A stretch of DNA of 57,398 nucleotides from Bacteroidales bacterium (lineage in GTDB: Bacteria; Bacteroidota; Bacteroidia; Bacteroidales; F082), in NCBI GenBank assembly GCA_015489465.1, contig WFZS01000171.1, positions 1 through 57,398 of the forward strand, given 5' to 3'. The notes under the pieces were generated by a model. It did no database searches. It was not told the origin of the DNA and was given only the letters and a program-made list of their open reading frames with translations. The position numbers and the translations under genes are program-made. Shown here piece after piece: positions 44,303-54,496 of the stretch; within the stretch, counting starts at the first letter, position 1, and each line of letters opens with the position of its first letter.

Positions 44303-45388
44303 TTACTTTTTTATGTTCCTTTCGTCAAGTGCTTTTTGGTATTTACGTGCGTTTATTTGGTGCTGCTTGTTTGTTTTGGCAAAAACATGATAACCCGAAA
44401 AATCGTCTTTGGCACAGAAATAAAAATAACCCGATTTATCATAATTCAATACCGCATCAATGGAAGCAATGGAAGGGATACAGATAGGACCCGGAGGCAA
44501 CCCCAGATACTTGTAGGTATTGTATGGCGAATCAATGGTTTTGTATTTATTAAGAACCCTTTTAACGGAAAAATCTCCCAATGCATAAACTAATGTAGGG
44601 TCGGCCTGAAGTCTCCAACTATGTTTTAATCTGTTGATGTAAACTCCGGCAATTTTCGGCTTTTCATCGTCTTTATTGGTTTCCTTTTCAACAATGGATG
44701 CCAAAGTAACAACCTCTTCCCGTGACATTCCAAGGTTTTTAGCTTTTTTATCCCTTTCCGTATTCCAGAACTTTTGATATTCTTTATACATCCTTTTTAT
44801 AAAAGAATCGGCATCGGTATTCCACCAAAACTCGTAGGTGTTAGGTATGAAAATAGTACTTGCATATTCAGGTTTGACACCCATCTTAGCCAAATACGCC
44901 GAATCGGTCAAAAGTTTGACTATTGAAGCCGAATCGGCCTCTATTTGTTTTCCGACCCTTCCCGCAAGTTGGTAAATATCGCGTACATTATTAAAAATCA
45001 CTTTAACGGGCACCTGTTCACCGGCTCTCAGCATATTCACCAACTCCAGGTTTGTCATGCCGTTTTTAATAATATACCTTCCGGGTTTTACGTTTTCATC
45101 AAGATGTTTTTTACGGGCAAGCCATTCAAAATTTTTACGGTGGATTATCAGACCGTTTTTATAAAGAATCTTCTTTAATCCTTCATAACCGGTTCCGGTA
45201 GGAACGTAAACCGAAACAGGCTTGCCGTCGGCGGTCCAGGTGTTAATACCGTTAATAATATTATAAAGGTAATACCCTGCCGCAGAAGCAATAATTAAAA
45301 ATATTAAAAGAAAAATAAAAATGAATTTTCTCCATTTTGATTTTTTCTTTACTCTTCCCGTTCCGTATTTTGAATGATAATAAGCCAT
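44303..45388 (-). CDS. mltG: Endolytic murein transglycosylase MltG
   Basis: A 361-residue bitopic protein. A basic cytosolic stretch is followed by one membrane helix (about 21-43) and a periplasmic YceG-like domain. The catalytic Glu234 lies in LASIVEKET, and DPTLVYAL, the YNTYKYLGLPPGPI segment and a late YFCAKDDFSGYHVFA stretch are all family-typical. MltG cuts nascent glycan strands and so sets their length. It sits between galM and manB with gaps of 33 and 31 bases. Confidence 0.94.
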   Translation of the reverse strand: MAYYHSKYGTGRVKKKSKWRKFIFIFLLIFLIIASAAGYYLYNIINGINTWTADGKPVSVYVPTGTGYEGLKKILYKNGLIIHRKNFEWLARKKHLDENVKPGRYIIKNGMTNLELVNMLRAGEQVPVKVIFNNVRDIYQLAGRVGKQIEADSASIVKLLTDSAYLAKMGVKPEYASTIFIPNTYEFWWNTDADSFIKRMYKEYQKFWNTERDKKAKNLGMSREEVVTLASIVEKETNKDDEKPKIAGVYINRLKHSWRLQADPTLVYALGDFSVKRVLNKYKTIDSPYNTYKYLGLPPGPICIPSIASIDAVLNYDKSGYFYFCAKDDFSGYHVFAKTNKQHQINARKYQKALDERNIKK

Positions 45389-45421
45389 ATTATTTTATTT
45401 AAAATATAATCCGTAAGCTAT

Positions 45422-46444
45422 TTATTCAATTCCAAATCGAAAAACCGTTGTATGAGAATAGATATCTCCCGGAGTTAAGAGAGTTGACGGGAATTCGGGT
45501 CTGTTGGCAGCATCGGGCAAAAGCTGTGTTTCCAAACAAAAAGCGCCGTGGTTAGGATACTCTTTTCCTCCTTTCCCTTTTATGTTTTCCAGATAATTCC
45601 CCGTATAAAGTTGAACGGACGGATATGTTGTATAAACTTCCATCATTCTTCCGCTGCCGGGTTCAACAACCTTTGCTGCGAAAGACATTTCATTATCGGG
45701 TTTGTCAAAAACATAACAATGATCGTAACCTACCCCTGTTTCCTTTATTCTGTCGCCGATAGCGTGCATTGTTGTAAAATCGAACGGAGTGCCTTTAATG
45801 TCAAGATATTTACCTGTCGGCAAAATATTTTCATCCGTTTCTATGATTTTTCCGGCATTTATAAGCAGTTGATGGTCGTAAATCTTTTCTTTTTCCGAAA
45901 AGTTAAAATAAGAATGATTGGTGAGGTTTACATGTGTGGGTTTATCCGTTTCGGCAAAATACTCTATTATAAGCTCGTTATAATCTGTAAGACGGTAAAT
46001 AACCCTGGTTTTAAGATTTCCCGGAAAACCTTCTTCGCCGTCCGGCGAAAGATAATTAAGTTCGACACCCTGCTCTCCATCTATAGCATAAGGTTCCGCA
46101 TCCCAAACTTTTTTATCAAATCCTTCAATACCTCCGTGTAATGCAAATTTATCAAATTTGGTGTTAATTTTATATGTTTTTCCGTCGATGGTGAATTTTG
46201 CCCCCGAAATACGGTTTGCCACCCTGCCGATTACAGCCCCGAAATAAGGTGGATTTTCAAGATAGGATTCAAAATCATCAAAACCTGAAACCATATCTTT
46301 TTTAACTCCGTTTTTGTCGGGAACAATCAAATTCTTAATTATTCCGCCATAATTTAAAACGGTAACTTCAATGCCGTTCTTATTCTTTAAAGTGAATTCC
46401 TTAACTTTTTTACCGTCAGGCATCACATATATTTCTTTCTCCAT
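45422..46444 (-). CDS. galM: Aldose 1-epimerase (mutarotase)
   Basis: A 340-residue GalM enzyme from the ATG at 46444 (a TTG two codons earlier is discounted). It interconverts alpha and beta anomers of glucose, galactose and similar sugars. The catalytic His177 is in NLTNHSYFNF, the base Glu305 in CLETQLLPDA, and substrate contacts include His103 (ALHGG) and Asp241 (GYDHCYV). It starts the minus-strand run with mltG and manB and has a -7 element at 46479-46486. Confidence 0.95.
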   Translation of the reverse strand: MEKEIYVMPDGKKVKEFTLKNKNGIEVTVLNYGGIIKNLIVPDKNGVKKDMVSGFDDFESYLENPPYFGAVIGRVANRISGAKFTIDGKTYKINTKFDKFALHGGIEGFDKKVWDAEPYAIDGEQGVELNYLSPDGEEGFPGNLKTRVIYRLTDYNELIIEYFAETDKPTHVNLTNHSYFNFSEKEKIYDHQLLINAGKIIETDENILPTGKYLDIKGTPFDFTTMHAIGDRIKETGVGYDHCYVFDKPDNEMSFAAKVVEPGSGRMMEVYTTYPSVQLYTGNYLENIKGKGGKEYPNHGAFCLETQLLPDAANRPEFPSTLLTPGDIYSHTTVFRFGIE

Positions 46445-46478
46445 TAACAACTTTGTTTAGATTCTAATTAACAACACA

Positions 46479-46486
46479 CAAAAGTA
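46479..46486 (-). promoter_or_regulatory. -7 promoter element (TACTTTTG) of galM
   Basis: An exact TAnnTTTG match on the minus strand, 34 bases before the ATG at 46444. No -33 TTTG at the usual distance. Confidence 0.4.
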
Positions 46487-46606
46487 CACTAAAAATTATG
46501 CAAAAAATTGATGAATATCAAAAGCTTTAAGTAAAACAAAGGTTTTTATCTTAATTTGCTTTTTATAGTTGATTTGAAAATTTCATCTTTTAAATTTTTC
46601 CGGTTA

Positions 46607-49387
46607 TTATTCTTTTATTATTCTTTTTACAAAACGGTTGCCGTTTACATCCGATTTTATAAAGTAAACACCTTTTTGCAATGCCGAGATATTAATTTTA
46701 TTTTTTGAAATTCTTTTCCATCCGGCGATTTCCTTTCCGTAAATATCATAGATTTTAACGTTATCAATATTATCCGTGATATTTATAATGTTTTTTGCAG
46801 GATTGGGAAATATCTTTGTTGACAACGAATGTTCGGTAACAGAGGTAAAAACAAAATATATTTCATTTGACGGTTCCGAGGAACATCCGTTTTCGTCAGT
46901 CTCTATTGCATAATAATAATCGGTATGGTCGGGGTAATAAACTTGACCGGTGGCACCGTCAATAGCACCCTGTGAATCATACCACTGATTACCTGTATTA
47001 TAATTCGAAACAAGTTTATCACCTTCCTGCGTTATTACCGGAGCATCAGGGGCTTCATTTACCGTTACTGTTACGGTTGCTATAGCCGTGCTATTACCGT
47101 CAGAAACCGTAACGGTATAGGTTGTTGTAACATCCGGAGTGGCAACAGGGTTAGGAATATCACTTTGGTCAAGACTTTCGGAAGGTGTCCATTGATATGT
47201 ATAGTTTCCCGTACCTCCGGTTACCAGCGCATACAGTTGAGAGCTGCCGCCTTGACAAATTTCACCGGGGTCGGCCGTTGCATTAACGGACAAAGGCTGG
47301 GCATTAGCCACGGGCGGAAATTTTATATAATCAACCCATGCACAGTCGTCACCTCCCGTTACATACGTGTCCTTAACATAAATCCATTTAAAAGTATGAC
47401 TACCGGGTTCCACGGGAAATGTCTCCAACGTCCAATCCTGTTCCCCCGACCATTCATCAATCATATTACCGTCAATGTAAAATTCGAGGAAGTCGTAGTT
47501 GGCTTCACTGGAAACTTTCTTGTAAAAAGAAATTTCGCCGTTGGATAACACGTCCACAGATATTTCCAAACCTGTTTCCGACGAATTGGGAATATTTCCC
47601 GATTTTGCACAATAGTTTCCTTCGTAAGGATTTTCGTTAACCACATTCCAGTCGGCATCCCCCGAAAACTCCCAATTGAACTGTGAAAAGTCTCCCGATT
47701 CAAAATTTTCTATCAATAATCCAACGGGGAAATCCATATCAAAATCATAAGAATATGTTCCGCCGTTGGAATTACAGTTAACATTAAAAGTTCCGTCAAT
47801 AACATGACTTACAGGGGTATCGTAGGCAACCGAAAGAGTTATTGTGCCCGTTGCTTCCTCGCCACTGTCTATGGAACTTATCTGGAAGCTACCGTTATCA
47901 ATAGTTACGTAAGGGTCATCCGTAGAATAAATACCTTCAACATCCGTAACCTCGAAAGCTCCTTTGTTCTTCAAGGTTATATTAATATCAACCGTTTCGC
48001 CTACATCTATGGAGCCGTTGTTGTTTCCCGACGAGTCGTCAATTTCAATTGTTCCCAACTTGATATCTTGTGCCACAACTGCAAGTCCTTTTATACAGAA
48101 ATTACCGGTGTGTTGATACCCCGAAGGGTCGTTATAATCATATAAATCTTTCCAATTACCGTTTTCCTTGTAATAACTTTCACCCGGAGAAGCTGTGGAT
48201 TTTACCACCGTTCTGTAATGGGCACCAAGAAGAACCGGGACATCCGAAGTCCTGTCATAGGGCATACCACCGTCCGACAAGTAAAGATAAATATAAAAAT
48301 CATCATCCTTTTCAACCTGAACGGGCGTATTCAAAGTTATTGTTTGAAAACTTTTGTAATCGACATGACCTGTAACGGAAGCAAGTTCGTTTTGCAATTC
48401 ACCGTTTGTAAAGTCATCATAAATTTTTACGGTATAATCAACGTCATTTTGAGGTACAAAAAAACTTACCGCACTTATAATATCGTTTGAAGTTGCAGTA
48501 AAAGCATTAAAAGCTTCGGTTGTATTGGGTTTAGTATCTCTCCATCCGTGATAATCGTGATAATAAACCTTACTGTAATTAAATCTTTTAACATTTGAAA
48601 ACGATACCGCACCCATATCGGGTTCGCGGCATGCCCATTTATCATAATATGAAATCCAAAAATAACCGCTGAAACCCCAGCCCGTTCCCCAGCTGTTTTT
48701 AACAAGCCATGCTCCAGGTAAAGGAGCTTGGGTAACTTTATTGTCGTCCCACCCTATAATGGCAACCGAATGGTTGGGAAGCTCATTGCTTGAGGGTGGT
48801 TGATAATGAATATATCCGCTTATAAACGAGGCGTCATAACACATACATGTTGCCATAACACCGTTTTGCATTATCTTTTGTTTTATAAGATTTATACCGT
48901 TAAGATTATTATCCATGGTAAACCATTCCACGGTTTCGGGGTAATAAATGTGATATGAGTCTCTATATCTGTCGGGAGGTGTATTGTAGGACTGCCCGTC
49001 AATATCTCTTACGGCACCTTCGCCTCTTGACAAATAAGCCGTTGCCACTCTGTAATCGCCCCCCATATGTACTTCCAAACCGTTTCCGGTGGGAGGAACT
49101 AGGTCTTGATTATATTCTTGATTAAAGCCGTTCCACCAGTCTAAATGGTATTCCGCAAGATTGGGTTCGCCCGTTTCGTCATTTGCAGCCCATTCGCCTG
49201 TCATTAACAGGTTTCCTTCTATTGCCGCCATTGTTCCGTGTGTCCAGCATGTTCCGCCTTGCTGACTTTTTACCGATGTTACGTAATTGTGTCCGTTGTA
49301 ATTTCTCAAATCGAATGTTTCGGGAAGTTGGGCAAATGCCGTATATGATACGAAAAGAGACAAGATAATAAGTAAAATGTTTTTCAT
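46607..49387 (-). CDS. Secreted papain-like cysteine protease with T9SS sorting domain
   Basis: A 926-residue protein from the ATG at 49387; a longer frame adds 20 residues before a clean signal peptide (1-19, AFA-Q). The catalytic C1 domain follows at once (about 20-265): Cys47 in GGTCWTHG, His206 in [10 protein letters not shown] and Asn231 in KNSWGTGWG. There is no inhibitory propeptide. Then come a lectin-like domain (about 265-430), a CARDB-like domain (about 435-540), a jelly-roll/anchor-type region (about 550-690), a PKD/SprB-like repeat (about 700-780) and a T9SS tail (about 850-926; IFPNPAKN...VKRIIKE). It should be exported and anchored or released at the surface. Confidence 0.92.
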   Translation of the reverse strand: MKNILLIILSLFVSYTAFAQLPETFDLRNYNGHNYVTSVKSQQGGTCWTHGTMAAIEGNLLMTGEWAANDETGEPNLAEYHLDWWNGFNQEYNQDLVPPTGNGLEVHMGGDYRVATAYLSRGEGAVRDIDGQSYNTPPDRYRDSYHIYYPETVEWFTMDNNLNGINLIKQKIMQNGVMATCMCYDASFISGYIHYQPPSSNELPNHSVAIIGWDDNKVTQAPLPGAWLVKNSWGTGWGFSGYFWISYYDKWACREPDMGAVSFSNVKRFNYSKVYYHDYHGWRDTKPNTTEAFNAFTATSNDIISAVSFFVPQNDVDYTVKIYDDFTNGELQNELASVTGHVDYKSFQTITLNTPVQVEKDDDFYIYLYLSDGGMPYDRTSDVPVLLGAHYRTVVKSTASPGESYYKENGNWKDLYDYNDPSGYQHTGNFCIKGLAVVAQDIKLGTIEIDDSSGNNNGSIDVGETVDINITLKNKGAFEVTDVEGIYSTDDPYVTIDNGSFQISSIDSGEEATGTITLSVAYDTPVSHVIDGTFNVNCNSNGGTYSYDFDMDFPVGLLIENFESGDFSQFNWEFSGDADWNVVNENPYEGNYCAKSGNIPNSSETGLEISVDVLSNGEISFYKKVSSEANYDFLEFYIDGNMIDEWSGEQDWTLETFPVEPGSHTFKWIYVKDTYVTGGDDCAWVDYIKFPPVANAQPLSVNATADPGEICQGGSSQLYALVTGGTGNYTYQWTPSESLDQSDIPNPVATPDVTTTYTVTVSDGNSTAIATVTVTVNEAPDAPVITQEGDKLVSNYNTGNQWYDSQGAIDGATGQVYYPDHTDYYYAIETDENGCSSEPSNEIYFVFTSVTEHSLSTKIFPNPAKNIINITDNIDNVKIYDIYGKEIAGWKRISKNKINISALQKGVYFIKSDVNGNRFVKRIIKE

Positions 49388-49537
49388 GATTGCCGGGGTT
49401 TGTTTTTTAAAGATTATACTGATGTAAATATATAAATTGAATTGCATTAATAAAACATTTTTAGCCGGTATGTTTATAATTTATAAAGGGTAAAAAAACC
49501 GGATAAGGCAAAATTCAGAATCAGGAAATTTGAAACA

Positions 49538-49572
49538 ACAAAAAAGGCTGCCCTTTTTCCAAGAACAGCCTT
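49538..49572 (-). terminator. Intrinsic terminator of the TPR-protein gene
   Basis: On the minus strand a 12-bp stem (49561-49572 with 49544-49555, two G-U pairs, loop of 5) is followed by a T-run. It lies 20 bases after the stop at 49593. Confidence 0.87.
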
Positions 49573-49592
49573 AAATTATATTATCGTTGTTG

Positions 49593-50291
49593 TTATTTGT
49601 CGAGTTTTGTTTGTGCTCTTGCAATATATCTGTCAATATCTCTTGCTTCCCTGCTTTTGGGATATTTTTCTTTAATAATCGTGTAATTATCAAGTGCTTT
49701 ATTGTAATCACCCATAAGTTCAAGTGTTTCGGCAGCTTTAAAATAAAATAGCGGTGACGAGAATTCATTATCCCTGATTTTTGCAGCTTCCAAATAATAA
49801 TCCACAGCTTTTGCTTTATCGCCTTTTTCAAGATAAGCATCACCTAAAGCGCCTTTTGCCATTGCTATGATAATTTTATCGTCGGCATTAAACTTTTTAA
49901 GATAATCTATGGCTTTATCAAAATCACCTTTTTTAAGGAAACAAACACCGGCGTAGTAGTTTGCCAGGTTACCCGGTTTTGTATTGCTGTACTCATCCGC
50001 AATATCGACAAAACCCAGATGATTGCCGTCACCAAACAAAGCTTTGTCGCATGAATCGGCTTGAAAAAACTGCTGGGCATAGAATATTTGATTTTCCGCT
50101 TCTTGTGTTTTAGGTTCAACTATATATTTTTTATATCCGAAAATTCCTAAAACAATTAAAATTACCACTAAAACAACTATGGAGATAGTTTTTTGGTTTT
50201 CAAGAAGAAACGTCTCTGTTCTAGTTAAAGTTTCTTCAATATTTTCCAACTTTTTTTCTGTCTTTTTTTCTTGTTCTCTTTTATTAGCCAT
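49593..50291 (-). CDS. Membrane-anchored TPR protein (YfgM-like)
   Basis: A 232-residue protein: a charged cytosolic N-terminus (about 1-35), one membrane helix (about 36-53), then at least four TPR-like helical pairs (AYLEKGDKAKAVDYYLEAA, ALDNYTIIKEKYPKS). YfgM-type ancillary SecYEG proteins have this layout; other TPR-lipoprotein-like scaffolds fit too. It is a single-gene unit with a -7 element at 50311-50318 and its own terminator. The function is not fixed. Confidence 0.8.
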   Translation of the reverse strand: MANKREQEKKTEKKLENIEETLTRTETFLLENQKTISIVVLVVILIVLGIFGYKKYIVEPKTQEAENQIFYAQQFFQADSCDKALFGDGNHLGFVDIADEYSNTKPGNLANYYAGVCFLKKGDFDKAIDYLKKFNADDKIIIAMAKGALGDAYLEKGDKAKAVDYYLEAAKIRDNEFSSPLFYFKAAETLELMGDYNKALDNYTIIKEKYPKSREARDIDRYIARAQTKLDK

Positions 50292-50310
50292 ACCTTAACA
50301 TTTTGAGCTG

Positions 50311-50318
50311 CAAAAGTA
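50311..50318 (-). promoter_or_regulatory. -7 promoter element (TACTTTTG) of the TPR-protein gene
   Basis: An exact TAnnTTTG match on the minus strand, 19 bases before the ATG at 50291. The 201-base gap to the next start (50292-50492) also carries the -7 element of the TolB-like gene. Confidence 0.45.
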
Positions 50319-50466
50319 ATTTATTATTCTTAATATCAAATAATTTATATTGAATTTTTTGTTTTTGACATACCGTGCCTTGATTATCGCTTTTTTAATT
50401 ATGTTTTTGAATTATAACCCGTTAAACGGATTTTTATTTTTTTAATTCAAAGGTAACTTTTCATTG

Positions 50467-50474
50467 TATTTTTG
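50467..50474 (+). promoter_or_regulatory. -7 promoter element (TATTTTTG) of the TolB-like gene
   Basis: An exact TAnnTTTG match, 18 bases before the ATG at 50493. TTTA, 22 bases upstream, is a weak -33 candidate. Confidence 0.4.
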
Positions 50475-50492
50475 ATTTCTTTTGCACGATTT

Positions 50493-51398
50493 ATGAAACA
50501 AACAATTTTGATGAGGTATTTGGTTGTCATATTATTAATAATATTTTTTATTCCAATTTCCTGTTCACAAGTCTCAAAAACAAAAAAAATTTTGACCATA
50601 CAAATACCGGACAGTGATGAGTTTTATCCAAGTTGGTCCGACGACGGTACAGAAATAGTTTTTCAAAGCGATAAATACGGCAATTGGGATTTGTTTATGT
50701 ATGATGTTGAAAAAGATTCGGTTTTAAGACTTACCAGTGATGCTACTGATGAACAACATCCTGTTTTTATACCCGGTAAAAATCATCTGATAGCTTTTGA
50801 CCAAAGAACAGGTGATACATACAAATTAAAGGTTCTCAACCTCAAAGAAAATTCGACGCACGACCTCATTACTACGAGGTATGTTAACGGTATGGAACCT
50901 TCATTTCCACCATCGGCGAAACTGGTAACATTCAAAGGTTTCGACAAAACAACAAATCAATATCAGGTTTGCAGCTATGATTTTATTTACGACAACTTGA
51001 ATGTTTTAACACACTCAAAAAACGAACGTATATTTTCTCCTGAATTTTCACCCGATGGGAAGACAATTGTTTACGGTGCAAAAGAAAAAAAGTATCCCTA
51101 CCTTGAAAAATTAAAACTAATTACCTGGTACGGTGACACCTTAAACACCATTGACAGCTTGGATGCCGGTAATTTTTGCTGGTCGTCGTCCTGCTACAGG
51201 ATTATAGGTTTTAAATATTCCCCGGCAGGTTCTAAAACCTTGGTTTCCATAAGAAAAGACGGTAGTGTTCCCGTTGTTTTAAACGACAACGGGATATTAA
51301 AATCGACACCCTCCGTTTCACCGGTAAACAATAAAATAGTGTTATCCGAAAAAATAAACAACGATTACGACTTGGTAATATTCAAAATAACGGAATAA
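50493..51398 (+). CDS. TolB/PD40-type beta-propeller lipoprotein
   Basis: A 301-residue protein from the ATG at 50493; a TTG-started frame 21 bases upstream is discounted because it spans the -7 element. The signal peptide ends in a lipobox-like IPISC, so it is probably lipidated. PD40-type repeats follow: YPSWSDDGTEIVFQSDKYGNWDL, HPVFIPGKNHLIAFD, SPEFSPDGKTIVYG, each with the D-G-x-x-I pattern. It resembles TolB-like propellers. The final repeats are less regular. Its end is 4 bases from the opposing large propeller gene. Confidence 0.78.
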   Translation: MKQTILMRYLVVILLIIFFIPISCSQVSKTKKILTIQIPDSDEFYPSWSDDGTEIVFQSDKYGNWDLFMYDVEKDSVLRLTSDATDEQHPVFIPGKNHLIAFDQRTGDTYKLKVLNLKENSTHDLITTRYVNGMEPSFPPSAKLVTFKGFDKTTNQYQVCSYDFIYDNLNVLTHSKNERIFSPEFSPDGKTIVYGAKEKKYPYLEKLKLITWYGDTLNTIDSLDAGNFCWSSSCYRIIGFKYSPAGSKTLVSIRKDGSVPVVLNDNGILKSTPSVSPVNNKIVLSEKINNDYDLVIFKITE

Positions 51399-51402
51399 AC
51401 CG

Positions 51403-54243
51403 TCAGTTCTTAATAAGTTTAAAAACTTTGCTGTTATTTTTACCGCTTACCTTTAAAAGATATCCGCCCTTTTTCAAAAACCGCAAATCAATACGAGTGT
51501 TGTTTTTATTAATTTTTCTTGACATCAACAGTTTTCCGGAAAAATCAAAAACAGACACTGACACTTTATCGGTTTTTCCGTTACTTTCATTTAAACCGAT
51601 ATTCAAAAAGTCTTTAACGGGATTGGGGTAAGCTTTTAAAACAAACGAATCTCCGGCAATATCGTTAACGGACAAGATGGTATCCACCACTATATAATTC
51701 TCCACTGTTTTGGTGTCGGAGCCAAATTGATTTGAAGCCGTTAAAGTTACGTCAAAACTACCGGTCGAATCGTATTTAACAACCGGATTTTGTTCGTTGG
51801 ATGTTGCGGGTATCCCTCCTTCAAAGATCCATTCCCACGCGGTTGGTTCATTTTCTGAAATATCCGTAAAGTGAACCATATCACCAATATGTATGTTAGT
51901 AACGTCAGCAGTAAAATCGGCAATAGGCGGTTGTGTGTTTACGTCGAACTCGACAACGGTAATGTGGTCGGGACCGGGCATGGAAACAACGGCGGTGTTA
52001 GTAGCATTACAAAAATCGAAAAATGTCGGCGATGCGGGCATTTCAACAACTTCGTCCAAATCTTTTATCAAATAATTATTATCGTTATTTAATACCAATA
52101 CCACGGGTTTACCCAGATCGTCATAACGTATCTGAACAGGATAACCGTATGAGGCATAATTATCTACCGAAGTTATATTACCGTTTTGAGAGTCGATATT
52201 TATAACTTTCTTCGAGTCAGCCAACGTTATTCCGAATTTACGTGTTACAGGATTGTAAGCAACCCTTAAAGGAGTTTCGCCGTAACAAGGATATGTTCCC
52301 AAAACTTCGGATGAATATCCTGCAACATGAATTACCGAAAAATTATCGGAATTAAGGTTTGTTACCACAGCCGTGTCACCCGTTGTGTTAAAAGCTATTT
52401 GCAACGGGAAAGTGCCTACAGGTAAGTTTGCCACCACTTCTTTAAGCTGAGTGTCTATAACTTGTACTTTATCGTTAAAACTTGCGGCCACAAGCAGATA
52501 TTGACCCGTAGGCGATATTTTGACGCCGCTTTTGACTCCTTTTGCATAAAAACTTATTCCGATAACGCCCACCTGAATTGTTTTAACAAGGAAACTGTTC
52601 TCGCCGTCAAGTTTTACGATTGAAACCGAATTACTTTTTAGATTTCCGATATATGCATATTGATTATCGGGGCTTATTTGTACCATCATAGGACGTTGAG
52701 CCGTAGTTACTTCTTTTACTAAAGTATTTGTTGTTAAATCGATAATTTTAATGGTATTGCTATCATAACCTCCTACAACAGCCCAATGCGAGTCGGGCGA
52801 AATAGCCACATCCCAACTATCTTCACCCATATCCAAAATTGTATCCACACTATATGATTGCATATCAATAATAGAGATGTTATTGGAAATATTATTAACC
52901 GACACGGCTTTTGTTCCGTCAGGAGAAATAGCTATTCTGTAGGGTGTATCACCTTCGGGAGGATAACCCGTTAAATTTTTCCCCTTATAATTTATATCGG
53001 AAGGGTCGGTACAATCGTAAAAATATATTCCTTCATATCTCACGGGGCTACATCCTGCAACTTTAAAGCCTACGGGAGAAACCGCACCTAATGATTGACT
53101 GTGACCCCACGAATTACCTACAAAACTCTCACTTTGAAAATCAAATATCGAAAATCTGTATTGACCGTGTACGGCATAATGGTGATCGGGGGAAGTTCCC
53201 AGCCAGAACGGTGTGTAATTTGTTCCGTAAACCGAAAAATCGGAAGTCTCGAACCTCACCAAAGCCGACCTGTTATTATCTATCCCTATGTATGCTTTTG
53301 TTCCGTCCTCATTTACAGCCACCCCTTGCGTCATAAGTTGATAACCTGGCATATCCACCTCACCGTCTATCTGAAAAGTATTATTATCAATACGGTAAAT
53401 TTTCAACTCTTGGGTGTTGTAATTATAACTTAAAGCAACGGTTTTCGCCCCGTCACCGGATAAGCCTACGGTTAAACAACTTGTAATGTCAAACGAATGA
53501 TCAATGTTTCCGGTAACCGTGTTCATATAAAAAACAGAGTCATCATAGTTACCATACACTAAATAATTTCCGTCATGGGTAATTGAAAAACTTGAAAATT
53601 CAAATGATATTCTCCCACCGGTAACCGTATATGTATATGACATCAATTGCACCGGAAAATCCGGAAAAGTATTTACTAGCTCCAATGTTTGCAAATCGAT
53701 TTTAAAAAGTTTGTCCGTTACATCGGCTGCCACATAAGCATAATTTCCATCGGGAGATATTTTAACAACTACCGGTTGACTTCCGTCGTCAAACGAAAAC
53801 TCTTTAACCACGGAATAATTTGACAAATCTATTATATATATGTTTCCGCTTAAACTCCCCACAACAATATAATTATCGGTAACACCTATCCCGGCAAGGT
53901 AACCTTCCATACCATCTATCAAATGTTCAACCTGCATTGTTTCAAAATTGAAAACCGAAATGTTATTGGTTTGACCGTTTACAACAAAAAGCTTATTTCC
54001 GTCGGTTGAAAATGCCTCCCCGGTAATATAATCTCCTTCGGGATCAATACCCGGATTAACATCGGTAACGGTATTCCTTAAAAAAGTACCGGGATTAACT
54101 ACATCAAAAAGTGTTTTTCCTTTTTCCACCCTGACCTTAACGGGGTTAATATCACCGTTAAAATCCGACTTGATGTTTTTTTGCGGAAAAACCAAAGTAG
54201 ATGAAATAAACAAAATAGCTGCAATAAAATAAAAACGTTTCAT
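51403..54243 (-). CDS. Secreted YncE-like beta-propeller/PKD protein with T9SS sorting domain
   Basis: A 946-residue protein with signal peptide (about 1-20, VFP-Q). A long array of YncE/lactonase-like propeller repeats follows (about 60-760; for example VAISPDSHWAVVGGYDSNTIKIID and VQISPDNQYAYIGN, spaced about 42 residues). A PKD domain (about 776-851; PIADFTADVT...VKYDSTGSFDVTLTASN) leads to a T9SS sorting tail (about 866-946; AYPNPVKDFLN...KVFKLIKN). It has no recognisable catalytic site and is likely a surface binding or adhesion protein. It is separated from its neighbour by 253 bases with no further gene that I can support. Confidence 0.88.
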   Translation of the reverse strand: MKRFYFIAAILFISSTLVFPQKNIKSDFNGDINPVKVRVEKGKTLFDVVNPGTFLRNTVTDVNPGIDPEGDYITGEAFSTDGNKLFVVNGQTNNISVFNFETMQVEHLIDGMEGYLAGIGVTDNYIVVGSLSGNIYIIDLSNYSVVKEFSFDDGSQPVVVKISPDGNYAYVAADVTDKLFKIDLQTLELVNTFPDFPVQLMSYTYTVTGGRISFEFSSFSITHDGNYLVYGNYDDSVFYMNTVTGNIDHSFDITSCLTVGLSGDGAKTVALSYNYNTQELKIYRIDNNTFQIDGEVDMPGYQLMTQGVAVNEDGTKAYIGIDNNRSALVRFETSDFSVYGTNYTPFWLGTSPDHHYAVHGQYRFSIFDFQSESFVGNSWGHSQSLGAVSPVGFKVAGCSPVRYEGIYFYDCTDPSDINYKGKNLTGYPPEGDTPYRIAISPDGTKAVSVNNISNNISIIDMQSYSVDTILDMGEDSWDVAISPDSHWAVVGGYDSNTIKIIDLTTNTLVKEVTTAQRPMMVQISPDNQYAYIGNLKSNSVSIVKLDGENSFLVKTIQVGVIGISFYAKGVKSGVKISPTGQYLLVAASFNDKVQVIDTQLKEVVANLPVGTFPLQIAFNTTGDTAVVTNLNSDNFSVIHVAGYSSEVLGTYPCYGETPLRVAYNPVTRKFGITLADSKKVINIDSQNGNITSVDNYASYGYPVQIRYDDLGKPVVLVLNNDNNYLIKDLDEVVEMPASPTFFDFCNATNTAVVSMPGPDHITVVEFDVNTQPPIADFTADVTNIHIGDMVHFTDISENEPTAWEWIFEGGIPATSNEQNPVVKYDSTGSFDVTLTASNQFGSDTKTVENYIVVDTILSVNDIAGDSFVLKAYPNPVKDFLNIGLNESNGKTDKVSVSVFDFSGKLLMSRKINKNNTRIDLRFLKKGGYLLKVSGKNNSKVFKLIKN

Positions 54244-54496
54244 AATGTTATTTAAGTTGGTTTAAGATAAAAAATCACATTAACTCCTTAATTTCAAATA
54301 AGGTAAAGATAGGTAATTTGTTGCAAAATCAAACACCGGATTAAGCCGTATGAAACATAATCTATTCAATAACTGACATGGTTATTCGACATCCATTTTG
54401 TCTAACACTCTTATTATCTGCTTATTTGACTTTTCCCCGCTTTGTAATTATTAGTGATTTTATAAAAATTCATGAAATTGTAAAGATCGGAAAAAC

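Noticed and set aside
45548-46141. 197-codon plus-strand frame opposite galM
   Set aside because: Antisense to an intact galM with all catalytic residues; no independent support.
49388-49447. Twenty-residue N-terminal extension of the papain-like protease
   Set aside because: It would place hydrophobic residues ahead of a complete signal peptide; ATG 49387 gives a normal one.
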